The position numbers and the translations under genes were made by a program. Under the pieces are notes generated by a model that did not search any database, was not told the DNA's origin, and worked only from the letters and a program-made list of their open reading frames with translations. This document shows positions 1 to 8,952 of a stretch of DNA of 64,000 nt, piece after piece. The stretch is taken from the NCBI RefSeq assembly GCF_009662475.1, contig NZ_CP045571.1, positions 1,672,501 to 1,736,500 of the forward strand, written 5' to 3'. This DNA comes from Acidithiobacillus thiooxidans ATCC 19377. Its GTDB lineage: Bacteria > Pseudomonadota > Gammaproteobacteria > Acidithiobacillales > Acidithiobacillaceae. Numbering within the stretch: the stretch's first letter is position 1; the number at the start of each line of letters is the position of its first letter.

Positions 1-1103
1 ACGGTCAGCAGCGGATTCCTTTCTGGTTTCTTTCTCCGGAAAACCAGGATGGCACAGGAAACCGGGAAACACTCGGGCAACGCGTCCTGGTACTGCGCCA
101 TCCCGAATACCTGCTCGATATTGTCCCCCCCCTTTCTGCACGCAGTCTGTACAGCGTCCGCAAGGCCGATGCCCCGGCAGCCACATCCGTCTCTCCCGCA
201 TCTCCTGCCCCTTCTGCATCTTCTGCAACTGTCACACCCGCCGCCAGACCCGCAGAAAAAAATACGACCGCACGGTCATCAGCCTCTGTGACCCCGACCG
301 CTTCTCAGCCTGTGCCCGCTTCGCCACAACCACAACGGAAAACGGCCAGTCACCCCGTAGCACCGCCTCCCGTGGCAGAACCCCAGACGACAGCGAAGAC
401 GTCCACCCCACACACGCAAGCCGCAACCGCCTCTCCAGAAGCGGGCCGCCAAGCGGACAAGGCCGTACAGGATGTACACACCGCCGACCGCACGGCACCC
501 CCCTCTGCACGGGATGACCGTCAAATCAGTCTGGGCTTACGCATACTGCGTACCATCATTCGGGAAATTCTGATACAGCGCCGGGATGCCGCGATCCTTA
601 TTCCCGGCGGAGAGGAAGCCGCCTATCTCCAGTTTCCAGAGGCATTTCGGGATATGGGTATGAAACCCATTGAAATGCTCGGCATCCTGAACGATGAACA
701 CCTGTTGATACCCTCACCTGACAGCCCGGAAAAACTCACGCAAAAAAAGACCCTGCCCGGCCAAAGCAAGGAACGGACAGTGGTAGTGCTCTCTCCCACG
801 GCCCTGAAAAAATTGCCTTGCCTGAAAATGCCGTTGAGTCTTTTCCCGAAAGAACAGCGCAGGACCTACCATCGCTACCTGATCGAACAGGCCCGGGACT
901 ATTCAGCCGCCCAGTTTTCCGCCAACAAGGACACCCAAAAAGGCTACTGGTTTATCCCCCTGGAATGGGTCGTGGAAACCCTGTCCAGACAATTCCCGGA
1001 TGATCCCTGTCCAGAGCGGTTTTTGCGGGAATGCACCATTGGACCGGGCGGCTCTGAGGGCGGCGGTCTGTTGTTGCGGCTGGATAGCGACTTACCCAGC
1101 TAA
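1..1103 (+). CDS. traI: MobH-type relaxase, C-terminal part (partial, TraI_2 family)
   Basis: The reading frame is open from base 3, so the gene starts left of the window; about 366 residues are visible. Relaxases of this class nick DNA at oriT and lead the strand into the transfer channel. The first ~60 residues precede a long Ala/Pro/Ser/Thr-rich linker (roughly residues 60-180). A folded C-terminal domain follows, with a repeated pattern of the kind seen in TraI_2 C-terminal domains (segments around RQISLGLRIL, AILIPGGEEAAYLQFPE and LLIPSPDS). The HD-type catalytic part lies outside the window. It stops 14 bases before the TraD gene, the relaxase-coupling protein order of SXT/R391-like and related ICEs. 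The family call rests on the C-terminal domain plus the neighbour, so it is good but not certain. Confidence 0.7.
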   Translation, partial: GQQRIPFWFLSPENQDGTGNRETLGQRVLVLRHPEYLLDIVPPLSARSLYSVRKADAPAATSVSPASPAPSASSATVTPAARPAEKNTTARSSASVTPTASQPVPASPQPQRKTASHPVAPPPVAEPQTTAKTSTPHTQAATASPEAGRQADKAVQDVHTADRTAPPSARDDRQISLGLRILRTIIREILIQRRDAAILIPGGEEAAYLQFPEAFRDMGMKPIEMLGILNDEHLLIPSPDSPEKLTQKKTLPGQSKERTVVVLSPTALKKLPCLKMPLSLFPKEQRRTYHRYLIEQARDYSAAQFSANKDTQKGYWFIPLEWVVETLSRQFPDDPCPERFLRECTIGPGGSEGGGLLLRLDSDLPS

Positions 1104-1117
1104 AAGGAGATTCTGTC

Positions 1118-2992
1118 ATGGCCCTACTGCAGCGCAAAACCCAATATCAATCCAAGGTCGCTCCTTACGAAATCCCTTTCCGTCCGGCCTATGAACTGCA
1201 TGCGTCGGCGGCCTGGGCGGCGGCCGGCCTGAGTGGTCTATCCCTGGGTTTGCTGACAGGGATTCCTTTATCGCCCCTATTCATCAGCGCGGGCGTTGCC
1301 GGTTATTTCTCCTGGAATCGCTATAAAATCGGTCAGGTCTATCGTCAAAAACTGCTCAATATCCGGCAAAACGGCGGTCTCTGGTTCATGGACCGTGAAA
1401 GCGCCAATACGGTCTATCAGTACGCCCGCGAGCATCAAGCGGTCTGGTACGGGCGCGGTTTTCGCTGGAATAAAAAAGCCGCCGAAAGCATGTATTACTT
1501 ATTGGGACCCGGCGCCCCGCTGATTGAACCGCTCAAAGCCTATGAGACCGACGATCAAGGCGAATTTCTGGGGAAAGCCTGGATACACGCGCTGGGTCAG
1601 GAAAGAGACATCTTTCTGCCTCTGGATGCCTTGAAAGGTCAAACCCTGATTCTCGGTACCACGCGCGCCGGCAAAACCCGTCTTTACGATCTGCTCATCA
1701 GTCAGGCCATCGAACGGGATGAGCCCGTCATTATCATCGATCCCAAAGGAGACAAAGAACTCAAGGAAAACGCGCAAAAAGCCTGTGAACGCATTGGCGC
1801 GCCAGAACGTTTTGCCTATTTCCATCCCGCCCATCCAGAAGACTCTTGTGCCATAGATGTGATGGGGTCCTGGAATCGGGCTACGGGTCTCGCCTCTCGC
1901 ATTGCGGCGTTAATCTCTGCCGGAGGGGACTCCAATTCTGACCCTTTTATCAGCTTCGGTTGGCGCGTCATAAACAACTTCGTTCATGGCCTGCTCATCC
2001 TGGGGAAAAGACCCTCCATTAAAGCTTTGCGCACTCTGGTAGAATCCGACCCGACGGAATTTGTCCTGCTTGTACTGAAAGAATACGTCCAGCAGAACAA
2101 TGTCAAACCGGAAATTCTGCATTCCTACCTCACCGGCAAAACCGGCAAGGTAGCTGAGGATATTCCCGGCCAGTTGACGGCCTACAAAAAGTTTTATCGG
2201 GAAGTGCTCGCCAAGACGGCCCCATCACCGGAACTGGAAGGATTGATTGCGGATCAGGAGCACGACAAAGAGCATTTCAGTAAGATGATTTTGTCGCTCA
2301 CCCCGTTATTGGCGATGCTCACCAGCCGTCCCCTGGATACCCTGCTCTCGCCGGATCCCAAGAACTTCCATGGGCGCATCCTCACCGCACAGCGCGCCAT
2401 AGACCAGAAGCTGGCTCTGTATATTGGATTGGACACCCTCTCGGATACCGCTGTAGGTCAGGCCATCGGGTCCATTATTCTGGCGGATTTGGCTTCGACT
2501 GCAGGGGATATTTACAACTATCAGGACCCCAAACCCGTCAATATATTCATTGATGAAGGGGCCGAAGTGCTTAACCAGCCGGTTATCCAGATCCTCAACA
2601 AAGGGGGCGGGGCCTTGTTCCGTGTGTTCCTCGCCACGCAAACCATTTCCGATATCGCCACCCGCCTCAATGGTTCCAAGGACCGGGCCAACATGGTCAT
2701 CGGTAACACCAACAACATCATAGTGCTGCGCATTATTGATCAAAACACCAAGGAAGAAGTCTCGAAAAGAATGGGGAAAATCCCTATGGAGCGCATGACC
2801 AGCACCATGGGTAGTGGCATCAGTCCCCATCCCATGGACATGAATAATGGCAGTTATAGTGAAGGATTGACGGTCACCGATACCGAGGTTTTCCCGCCAA
2901 GTGAATTTGCCAGCCTGCCCGCTTTGCAATATATGGCCCATTTTTCGGGCGGCGCCATTATCAAAGGACGGATTCCCATTGTCACCGATTGA
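1118..2992 (+). CDS. traD: TraD-type conjugative coupling protein (VirD4-like ATPase)
   Basis: Coupling protein that links the relaxase-DNA complex to the secretion channel at the inner membrane. The 624-residue protein has an N-terminal membrane hairpin (about residues 25-65), a Walker A motif GTTRAGKTR near residue 180 and the following IIIDPKGDKEL strand, then a Walker B-like NIFIDEGAEVL near residue 475. Length and the DPKGD motif fit the SXT/TOL TraD subfamily better than F-plasmid TraD. A strong Shine-Dalgarno AAAGGAG lies 8 bases before the ATG. It is co-directional with the upstream relaxase gene and almost certainly in the same operon. All key motifs appear intact. Confidence 0.93.
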   Translation: MALLQRKTQYQSKVAPYEIPFRPAYELHASAAWAAAGLSGLSLGLLTGIPLSPLFISAGVAGYFSWNRYKIGQVYRQKLLNIRQNGGLWFMDRESANTVYQYAREHQAVWYGRGFRWNKKAAESMYYLLGPGAPLIEPLKAYETDDQGEFLGKAWIHALGQERDIFLPLDALKGQTLILGTTRAGKTRLYDLLISQAIERDEPVIIIDPKGDKELKENAQKACERIGAPERFAYFHPAHPEDSCAIDVMGSWNRATGLASRIAALISAGGDSNSDPFISFGWRVINNFVHGLLILGKRPSIKALRTLVESDPTEFVLLVLKEYVQQNNVKPEILHSYLTGKTGKVAEDIPGQLTAYKKFYREVLAKTAPSPELEGLIADQEHDKEHFSKMILSLTPLLAMLTSRPLDTLLSPDPKNFHGRILTAQRAIDQKLALYIGLDTLSDTAVGQAIGSIILADLASTAGDIYNYQDPKPVNIFIDEGAEVLNQPVIQILNKGGGALFRVFLATQTISDIATRLNGSKDRANMVIGNTNNIIVLRIIDQNTKEEVSKRMGKIPMERMTSTMGSGISPHPMDMNNGSYSEGLTVTDTEVFPPSEFASLPALQYMAHFSGGAIIKGRIPIVTD

Positions 2993-3002
2993 GTCAACAC
3001 CC

Positions 3003-3485
3003 ATGCTACATACCAGTACCGCTACGGCCCTGCACAAAAACATCCGGAAATTACCGCATCGGGAGAGCTTCCGATTTCTGCTGGCGGTCTGGCCGGATAC
3101 CTGGTGGTGGTTCATGCGCCTGCAAAACCGGCTGGAAGGTTTACCTTGCCTGCATGCGGAGCACCCGCAAACAGAGGAAATTTACTGCCTGCTGGAACGC
3201 TGCTCTGAGCATGGGACACGACTGGGGAATGGACAGTTACGTGAAGCGGTTCTGTCCGAAATAGAGGACACCGCCAGAAGGCTGCAACAACAGCCCATCA
3301 TTTGTGCCGCATCCCGCGATAACATTTGGGATTGGATGCACACCCCTTTTCCGGAATGGCGAGGGACCTGTCCTGGCGGTTTTCTTCGCGGACCCGACAC
3401 GACAGAGAAGAATGCGGACCAAGGATCTGCACAGATACATGCCTTCATCCAGCAACTCCTCATGCAGCAACCCGGGTATCCATAA
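3003..3485 (+). CDS. Hypothetical protein in the traI-traD operon
   Basis: A 160-residue soluble protein that I do not recognise. It has Trp-rich stretches (VWPDTWWWF near residue 29, NIWDWMHTPFPEW near residue 110) and a helical middle. The frame is open further upstream inside traD, but the ATG 11 bases after the traD stop is the natural start; no clear Shine-Dalgarno precedes it, which suggests translational coupling to traD. It ends directly against the ATG of the DUF4400-like gene. Position between traD and DUF4400 suggests a small transfer-associated protein. Confidence 0.6.
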   Translation: MLHTSTATALHKNIRKLPHRESFRFLLAVWPDTWWWFMRLQNRLEGLPCLHAEHPQTEEIYCLLERCSEHGTRLGNGQLREAVLSEIEDTARRLQQQPIICAASRDNIWDWMHTPFPEWRGTCPGGFLRGPDTTEKNADQGSAQIHAFIQQLLMQQPGYP

Positions 3486-4121
3486 ATGTCGAGCTTTATC
3501 AGCGAAGAACGTTCTGCGGTCAAATTCATGATTGCCATCATCGGCTTTGAATTTGCTATGGCCCTGATTTTTGGCACCGGTTTACCCATTGCTTACTATC
3601 AGAACTTGCAGCAACTGTTGGTGCGCCAGGAGATGGGGATAGCCGCGCTGCAAACCCTACTTCACTTGACCAGCCACCTTTACTCCATGGTTTTCATTCA
3701 AACCGGACTGGCCCATGCCATGACACCCGCGCCGCCGCCAACGCATCAGGTCGCGGACCTCAGCCTGACTGAAAAACTGTCCTGGGCCGCTCGGGGCCGG
3801 ATACTCACCATACTGGCGATTTTTTATATTGCCATTTTTCGGGTGCTGGTCTTTTTCACCTGGGCCATTGCCCTGATCCCGCTGGTTATCGCCGCTGCTT
3901 ACGATGGTTGGGTGCAACGCAAAGTGGCCCAGTTCCGGTTTGTGTATCAGAGTGGGCAAAAACATTTCATCGGCAACCGGGCCAGTAAAATCATCACCTA
4001 TGGGTTATTGCTGATATTTTTCCTGCCTATCCCCATTCCACCCATCGCGATTATTTTCTGGGCCGTTTTTCTAGGCCTGTTCAGTTATCTTTGGATGCGC
4101 AACATGCCGAAGCGGATATGA
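3486..4121 (+). CDS. DUF4400-like integrating-conjugative-element membrane protein
   Basis: A 211-residue inner-membrane protein with four predicted helices (about residues 13-33, 60-80, 105-140 and 165-205) separated by short polar loops. Length, helix spacing and position right after a TraD of the SXT/TOL type match the DUF4400 membrane proteins that follow traD in many ICEs; their exact role is unknown, though location suggests a part in coupling or channel assembly. Its stop codon is followed within a few bases by a GC-flanked palindrome (4124-4147) that may end the operon. Confidence 0.65.
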   Translation: MSSFISEERSAVKFMIAIIGFEFAMALIFGTGLPIAYYQNLQQLLVRQEMGIAALQTLLHLTSHLYSMVFIQTGLAHAMTPAPPPTHQVADLSLTEKLSWAARGRILTILAIFYIAIFRVLVFFTWAIALIPLVIAAAYDGWVQRKVAQFRFVYQSGQKHFIGNRASKIITYGLLLIFFLPIPIPPIAIIFWAVFLGLFSYLWMRNMPKRI

Positions 4122-4123
4122 AC

Positions 4124-4147
4124 GGCGGGATCAAATTGATCCCCGCC
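4124..4147. repeat. GATCAAATTGATC palindrome, copy 1
   Basis: Core 4129-4141 with G/C flanks (GGCGGG on the left, CCCGCC-like on the right). It lies just after the DUF4400-like stop codon and could act as an operator or as a bidirectional hairpin. One of seven copies in the window. Confidence 0.8.
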
Positions 4148-4191
4148 CTTTCCAGACTGGCGGACCAACATCGCTACTCAGGGGAAGCGCG

Positions 4192-4377
4192 GTGACCATT
4201 TTCCAGGAACTGCGCCAACAGCGATGGTTGGCCATTGCCCTGACCAGGTGGCCTGTATCGGCCTAATTTCCCTCACTCACCTGATTTTATGGGGCTATTC
4301 CTGGGCAGGTGCTGATCGGCGACTATGCCATGCGGGGCATCGAGGCAGCGAAACCGGCGGTCTGCAATCCGCTGTGA
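4192..4377 (+). pseudogene. Possible frameshifted remnant of a membrane protein gene
   Basis: No intact gene is seen between 4122 and 4503. From a GTG at 4192 with GGGGAAGCG upstream the frame reads MTIFQELRQQRWLAIAL and then hits a stop near 4266. Shifting frame twice gives a hydrophobic run (VACIGLISLTHLILWGYS) and then LIGDYAMRGIEAAKPAVCNPL before a TGA at 4375. This looks like a small membrane protein broken by two small indels, but it is short and could be chance. Confidence 0.3.
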
Positions 4378-4503
4378 TGCCCGTATGACCGCCATAACCA
4401 AACGAAACACTAAACTATGGCTGGGAAAGCGGAATTGCCTAGGCAAGTCACCGTGACTATACTTATAGCATATTACCTTTGAGATTGATCGAATGGGGTT
4501 TTA

Positions 4504-4884
4504 ATGGGTACTGATGGGTGCCGATGCGAATCTGGTTTGCAACTTGCGGTATGCCAACGCATTTATTCGGCTAAGAAATCGACACACAAAAGAAATCCTG
4601 AGGGACGTATTGTGGCGTGTGTGGATGCTGAAGACGAGGGTATTGTAACAAAATATGCGTTGTCACTTATTCTTTATGGCGCATGTGACAATCGCAAAAC
4701 AAATCGTTTTTTAGGTTACGATACGGCGCATGATGATTACCATAGGGAAACTTATGGAGGCTGCCATCGTCATTTCTGTGAAACATGCGTAAGTTACTCG
4801 CCCTGTGATTACTTGACTGTAGCAAGCGTGTTTTTCTCAGAAGTGGACTATGAAATTAACCAGAGAGGGTTTCGTCGTGGGTAA
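4504..4884 (+). CDS. Hypothetical Cys-rich protein
   Basis: A 126-residue open frame with nine cysteines, including GGCHRHFCETCVSYSPC near residue 95, which could bind metal. I do not recognise it. The start has only a weak GGGG ribosome site, and a promoter-like TATACT/TATAGCAT stretch lies at 4456-4470. It overlaps the next gene by 35 bases in another frame. Amino-acid composition looks natural, but no independent support exists, so a non-coding interpretation is possible. Confidence 0.4.
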   Translation: MGTDGCRCESGLQLAVCQRIYSAKKSTHKRNPEGRIVACVDAEDEGIVTKYALSLILYGACDNRKTNRFLGYDTAHDDYHRETYGGCHRHFCETCVSYSPCDYLTVASVFFSEVDYEINQRGFRRG

Positions 4885-5734
4885 TCCGGATACATCTAGA
4901 GCACCATTGGGGTGGGTGATGAGTGACGGCCCCGGTTGTATGGAGCGATTGACGAAAAATCCAGCGACTCTTCCGGCTCTTCGTACCTTCATCTTCCAGG
5001 AAGAAGAAGAGCGAATCGACATGGAAACTGCACTATTGCTGCATCGTTATCATCGCAAAGCGATCACAGAGTTCCCCGAATTTGCTTCTGATCGTATGGA
5101 TCCTTTGGCCGGTTTCTCACGAGAAGAACTTTTGGGGATTACTCATAACACCTGCCCAGGAATGAGCACTATCGGCAAGTCATCGTGGCCTTGGAAGAAC
5201 ACAGACCCAGGGGTCACTTTCGATGCTGGTATCACTCTAGGAATTCACGCAAATGGCGCCGATAAATCCATTATTGTAATTACCATGTCTGCCAGATACC
5301 CCATGATACATCTGGCGTGGCTTTGGGCATTACAAACGCAAGCGATTCGGTTACTGCCTATATTCGTTCTAAAAAGGCCAATGCTTATCATGGGCGTTGA
5401 TCCTGAAAAATCGGACGCTACTCAAATTGAGGTGGCTTATACCGATCAATTAAGCAAAACAAACTTTGGGCTTTTTCGATCTCAATATTTTCAGGAACAA
5501 TCACAAGTTGTAGTGGCCGCTCCTCGCACCTTAGATGCTTGGCTTGCATCTGATGTTGGTAAACCCGTAAGTCATGAATGGACACATCACGCACTGTTTA
5601 CTTTGGTGCGTGTAGGCAAAAAAAATGTGTTCCGTCCTGTTCGAGATGATAACAGTATTCTTAGCAAACTCAGAAAGATGTCTTTTCAGTCATCTGAAAT
5701 AGGAACATCGGATATGTCTCAACAGGCGGCTTAA
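4850..5734 (+). CDS. Hypothetical protein, 294 residues
   Basis: Unrecognised soluble protein, probably a real gene by its length and natural composition. A mildly hydrophobic stretch is present around residues 140-190 (IIVITMSARYPMIHLAWLWALQTQ). An internal Met at residue 25 (MSDGPGC) is an alternative start that would avoid the overlap with the preceding frame. It is followed by a clear intrinsic terminator at 5755-5789. Base composition is a little more A/T-rich than the traD operon, in line with accessory cargo. Confidence 0.6.
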   Translation: MKLTREGFVVGNPDTSRAPLGWVMSDGPGCMERLTKNPATLPALRTFIFQEEEERIDMETALLLHRYHRKAITEFPEFASDRMDPLAGFSREELLGITHNTCPGMSTIGKSSWPWKNTDPGVTFDAGITLGIHANGADKSIIVITMSARYPMIHLAWLWALQTQAIRLLPIFVLKRPMLIMGVDPEKSDATQIEVAYTDQLSKTNFGLFRSQYFQEQSQVVVAAPRTLDAWLASDVGKPVSHEWTHHALFTLVRVGKKNVFRPVRDDNSILSKLRKMSFQSSEIGTSDMSQQAA

Positions 5735-5754
5735 ACTATCGCTGCTAAAATTCG

Positions 5755-5789
5755 AAAGCCCCTGATCTACGGATGCAGGGGCTTTTCTT
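5755..5789 (+). terminator. Intrinsic terminator
   Basis: Ten-base stem AAAGCCCCTG / CAGGGGCTTT (5755-5764 with 5776-5785) followed by a T-rich tail. It ends the 4850-5734 gene and faces the convergent minus-strand operon. Confidence 0.8.
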
Positions 5790-5899
5790 TGGATAATCCG
5801 CCATGATAAAGAAACGAATGCACGCCTAACGTCACAGGCTGCAGAAAGGATAACCAGGCGCGCTGATTTTAGTCTGAGACCACTACTGCTTTTATCCTC

Positions 5900-6784
5900 T
5901 CAGTGGATAGCGTCTTGCATATCGGCAAGCCACACCAAAACACAGGGATGTTCGGGACTGTCAATGCCTCGTTGGTACCTCGCCAACGGCAATCCCATAC
6001 GGATAATAACGACTAACCAGGAAAAAATCAGTAATAAGCACCCGACAAATTGGAGAACTAACAAGGCGATGGAGCCGATGTTCCAACTGACCGGAACGTC
6101 TTCCACCAGCCAAAAAAACAAGAAAACAACAGGCACCGAAGCGCCGATAAAATACACAAACTCCAGGAAAAATTTTCCGCGTCGTTTGGGATGCACAAAA
6201 TCGGGTATGGGCAAAACAGGCGATAGGTTTGCAGACGTCATGATGGCGCGGAATGCCGCTGATGAACGACCGGACGCATTGCTGAGGGCTTGTGCCTGGT
6301 TGGGTAGGCTCTTGGTGTGCATCAAAAGCCATCCCGCAAAAACGCTCAGCATGTAAGATATTATGGCTATCTGTGTGAGGGGAATATTTCCCGCAAGAAT
6401 GGAAAAAATCAGCAACGGCCCAATAATCAGAGCGCACAACCAGATAGCCCACAACCTATTCCTGCGGTCTTCGCGGACCATATAATGCGCCTGCCAATAT
6501 TTTCTGGCGGTTACGGCCCAGAACGCTTCGTCTGGCACAGCCTTGCCCAGGACAGGGTCCAACAAGGCAGAATCCCATATGGGTGCCAGTAATGCAGAAA
6601 GTGCATGATCCCAAAACTCGGTCCAGAATCGATTAAATTTTTCGATAAAAAACAGGGCGAATAAGGCAGCTAAAAACAGATCGGCCACCCAGGATGCATT
6701 CCAGGCATTCTCAATACCGATCAATATCAAATACAGAAAGAACCAGTAAGACAAGCCAGCCATTTGATGGGGTTTTTCGGACAT
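5900..6784 (-). CDS. Polytopic membrane protein of unknown function
   Basis: A 294-residue protein with about seven hydrophobic helices: near residues 10-25, 33-48, 110-130, 137-155, 210-228, 238-258 and a weaker one around 65-75. The loop after residue 165 is polar and Ala/Ser-rich. I do not recognise the family. It is the last gene of the minus-strand operon and starts 12 bases after the methyltransferase stop, so it is co-transcribed with it. A link to DNA modification is not evident; it might be a membrane-bound partner or simply cargo. Confidence 0.7.
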   Translation of the reverse strand: MSEKPHQMAGLSYWFFLYLILIGIENAWNASWVADLFLAALFALFFIEKFNRFWTEFWDHALSALLAPIWDSALLDPVLGKAVPDEAFWAVTARKYWQAHYMVREDRRNRLWAIWLCALIIGPLLIFSILAGNIPLTQIAIISYMLSVFAGWLLMHTKSLPNQAQALSNASGRSSAAFRAIMTSANLSPVLPIPDFVHPKRRGKFFLEFVYFIGASVPVVFLFFWLVEDVPVSWNIGSIALLVLQFVGCLLLIFSWLVVIIRMGLPLARYQRGIDSPEHPCVLVWLADMQDAIH

Positions 6785-6796
6785 GCTCGCCCCCTT

Positions 6797-7891
6797 TTAA
6801 TAAACGTGCGTGTTCTCTTCGTTAAAGCAGGCAAACAGCGTTGGCTGTACCTGATTCCCAAAAGTCGTCCAACCACTGTTCTGTTCCCGCCCGAACATTT
6901 CCAGATAGGGTCCATCGACTACGGAAGCAATCATCTCGCGGAAATAAGACGGCTTGGCAGAGTGCCGTGTAGCCGGAAAGACCGCCCAGCTACTAATATC
7001 ATGGCGACACCAGCCCGCAGGTTTACCGCGAATCCCAAGACACAAGAGTTCATGCGCCGAACGCCAGTAATTGCCCATGCCGAAGCGCGGTTTGTTCCAG
7101 ACCATATGCGTCTTGTAATCAAAACCCCATGCCTGCATCAAATCCAACGCTTCCCGCAAGAGCGGAGCCGTGGCCCATAAAAACAGGTAGGCATCGGGCA
7201 AAGCCAGTTGCGGAACCGGCAAGCCCCGCAATTCATCCATGCTCATGGTGGGGTAATGACGATCTGCAGCCCCGTTGGAAACGGTATTGCTGTATCTCCA
7301 CGGCGGATCTGCCAGAATAGCGCCGAATCGGCATTCATTCTTTATGAGGGTATCCAGACTATCCGTAGCTATAGGATAGCCTTCGGGTCGCACTGCAGGA
7401 GGGCGAATACTTTGAGCCAATTCCTCACCATAAGCCGTCGGCACTAAAACCAGCCCATCGGCTGTTGATTCGCCGCCATAGACGGCGGGTACCGATGTAT
7501 GCACCGCATCCATTGACGACTGCTTGGATAGGCCGGCGTTGTTGCCAGAACTGTTTCGTGGCTTTTCACGCAATTTCACCAGTTTTTTGCTGCGAATAGG
7601 TGCCCCTGGAGGGGGCTCCAACAAGAAACCAGCCACTATCAGGGCATCCCTTTCCGCGTCACACTTCCCTTGCTTGATTTGGTGCCGCATCAAATTCGCC
7701 CAATGCCCCAATCCAGTTTTTGGTTCAGTGTCATATCGGGCAGGAATCCAGCCATGCCCGTTTTCCACACAAAATCGCCGAATTTGATCCAACCGTTTTT
7801 CAAACCGGATATAGGATCTTTTTTGGTTTTTTTTAGGTAGGCTTGGTGCCCTCTTATCCACCCCACTTGAGCATTCTTCCGTTGACATCAT
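6797..7891 (-). CDS. MT-A70-family DNA adenine methyltransferase with N-terminal helicase-associated-like domain
   Basis: Predicted S-adenosylmethionine-dependent N6-adenine methyltransferase. The catalytic DPPW motif is in ILADPPWRYSN, followed by family features YLFLWATAPLLREALDLM, MVWNKPRFGMGNYWRSAHELLCLGIRG and HSAKPSYFREMI. The N-terminal ~60 residues form a domain beginning RFEKRLDQIRRFCVENGHGWIP that is like the helicase-associated (HA) domain and nearly repeats the whole of the upstream 102-residue protein. Start: an ATG pair at 7891/7888 with AAAGGA upstream is preferred; a GTG at 7954 overlapping the upstream gene is possible. Without a cognate nuclease nearby it looks like an orphan methylase that could protect the element from host restriction. 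Confidence 0.88.
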   Translation of the reverse strand: MMSTEECSSGVDKRAPSLPKKNQKRSYIRFEKRLDQIRRFCVENGHGWIPARYDTEPKTGLGHWANLMRHQIKQGKCDAERDALIVAGFLLEPPPGAPIRSKKLVKLREKPRNSSGNNAGLSKQSSMDAVHTSVPAVYGGESTADGLVLVPTAYGEELAQSIRPPAVRPEGYPIATDSLDTLIKNECRFGAILADPPWRYSNTVSNGAADRHYPTMSMDELRGLPVPQLALPDAYLFLWATAPLLREALDLMQAWGFDYKTHMVWNKPRFGMGNYWRSAHELLCLGIRGKPAGWCRHDISSWAVFPATRHSAKPSYFREMIASVVDGPYLEMFGREQNSGWTTFGNQVQPTLFACFNEENTHVY

Positions 7892-7937
7892 TTTTAATAA
7901 CCAATCCTTTAACAAGACCAAATAGCGCAGCCGCACA

Positions 7938-8246
7938 TTACCGGGCGGCGTCACCCGCAGAAGTATTGCCGCCCTGCGATTTCCGAATCGTTTTCAGATT
8001 TTTGACCCGCACGGAAAAACCCATCCCGGCACGCTCAAAGCGAAAGCCCACCGCACGCAGCTGTTCTTCGTGGTTTTTGGCTAGTTCGCCTTTTTTGTAT
8101 TTGTAGCGCACATCATTCGCCCAATATCCCATACGGGTTCTGGGTTCCGTGTCATAACGCACCGGAATCCAGCCTGTACCATTCTCCGCACAGTACTGTT
8201 TCACCTGTTCCAGTCGTTCTTCAAACCGCAGGTTATGCCGTGACAT
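7938..8246 (-). CDS. Small HA-domain-like (putative DNA-binding) protein
   Basis: A 102-residue protein, RFEERLEQVKQYCAENGTGWIPVRYDTEPRTRMGYWANDVR at its core, strikingly similar to the N-terminal domain of the downstream MT-A70 methyltransferase. Helicase-associated domains of this type bind DNA, so this may be a detached targeting domain or a regulator that binds the same sites. It overlaps both neighbours by a few bases, the mark of a tightly coupled operon. The similarity to the methylase domain is directly visible; the function is inferred. Confidence 0.75.
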   Translation of the reverse strand: MSRHNLRFEERLEQVKQYCAENGTGWIPVRYDTEPRTRMGYWANDVRYKYKKGELAKNHEEQLRAVGFRFERAGMGFSVRVKNLKTIRKSQGGNTSAGDAAR

Positions 8247-8952
8247 TTAACGCCTCCTTATTGACAATCAACTCCAAAAAACCACCGCGATGATCGTAAT
8301 TCGCCAGAACTGCTCCGTTAAAAGCCTGCCGGCGTTTGGCGACCACGCCTTTGCGAAAAACAATGCGCAACATTTTTTCGGTCTGCTCGATTTCCGCCTG
8401 GGACACGTCCTCACACAAGTGAAAGAGGTCCATTTGCGTTTCCTTGCCTATCCAGTAGCGGCGCTTTCGTCCACTACCCTCTCCAATCACACGGCCATGG
8501 GCGACCATTTCCGCAAGGATTTGCGACACCTCATGTTCAGAACGGGCACTGGGGCAGGCTCGCAAAATATCCTGCTTACTGCGTACAGGTTTGGTATCCG
8601 TCTCAAAAACGGGTGGCTTTAAACACGCCAGGATTTCCGTACGCACCGCATCCCGATCGGAATAAAGCGCAACCGGTTCACGCGCGGTATGTTCAATCTG
8701 CTGAACCATTGCCAACAAATCATCTGAAGCGACAAAAGCATGGTCCACCAGCTTCCAAACCGGTTTTCCACGTGCACCTGTTCCTAACTTTTCGACAATT
8801 CCTCTACGCTTGAGCACATAAACCTGCTGTGAAACATGATGGGGTTCTGGGTGGGCAGGAATGAGCCGGCTTAATCGTTCGACGGTGGTCGGTGCTCCCT
8901 CGAACTTTAACGCGGCGCATATCCAGCGTTGTATTGATCTTCCGGTTAACAT
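8233..8952 (-). CDS. Putative winged-helix DNA-binding protein
   Basis: A 239-residue protein, first gene of the minus-strand operon with the HA-domain protein and the methyltransferase. The N-terminal half (SIQRWICAALKFEGAPTTVERLSRLI ... QVYVLKRRGIVEKLG) reads as a winged-helix fold, and a second similar segment occurs around residues 105-165 (VRTEILACLKPP ... VSQILAEMVAHGRVIGEG). The C-terminal ~60 residues are unrecognised. It may regulate the operon or be part of a modification system. No family name can be given with confidence. Confidence 0.65.
   Translation of the reverse strand: MLTGRSIQRWICAALKFEGAPTTVERLSRLIPAHPEPHHVSQQVYVLKRRGIVEKLGTGARGKPVWKLVDHAFVASDDLLAMVQQIEHTAREPVALYSDRDAVRTEILACLKPPVFETDTKPVRSKQDILRACPSARSEHEVSQILAEMVAHGRVIGEGSGRKRRYWIGKETQMDLFHLCEDVSQAEIEQTEKMLRIVFRKGVVAKRRQAFNGAVLANYDHRGGFLELIVNKEALNVTA

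Noticed and set aside
2306-3115. Long open frame on the minus strand under traD
   Set aside because: It lies fully under the well-supported traD coding sequence and has no ribosome site; its composition is that of a reverse-strand shadow.
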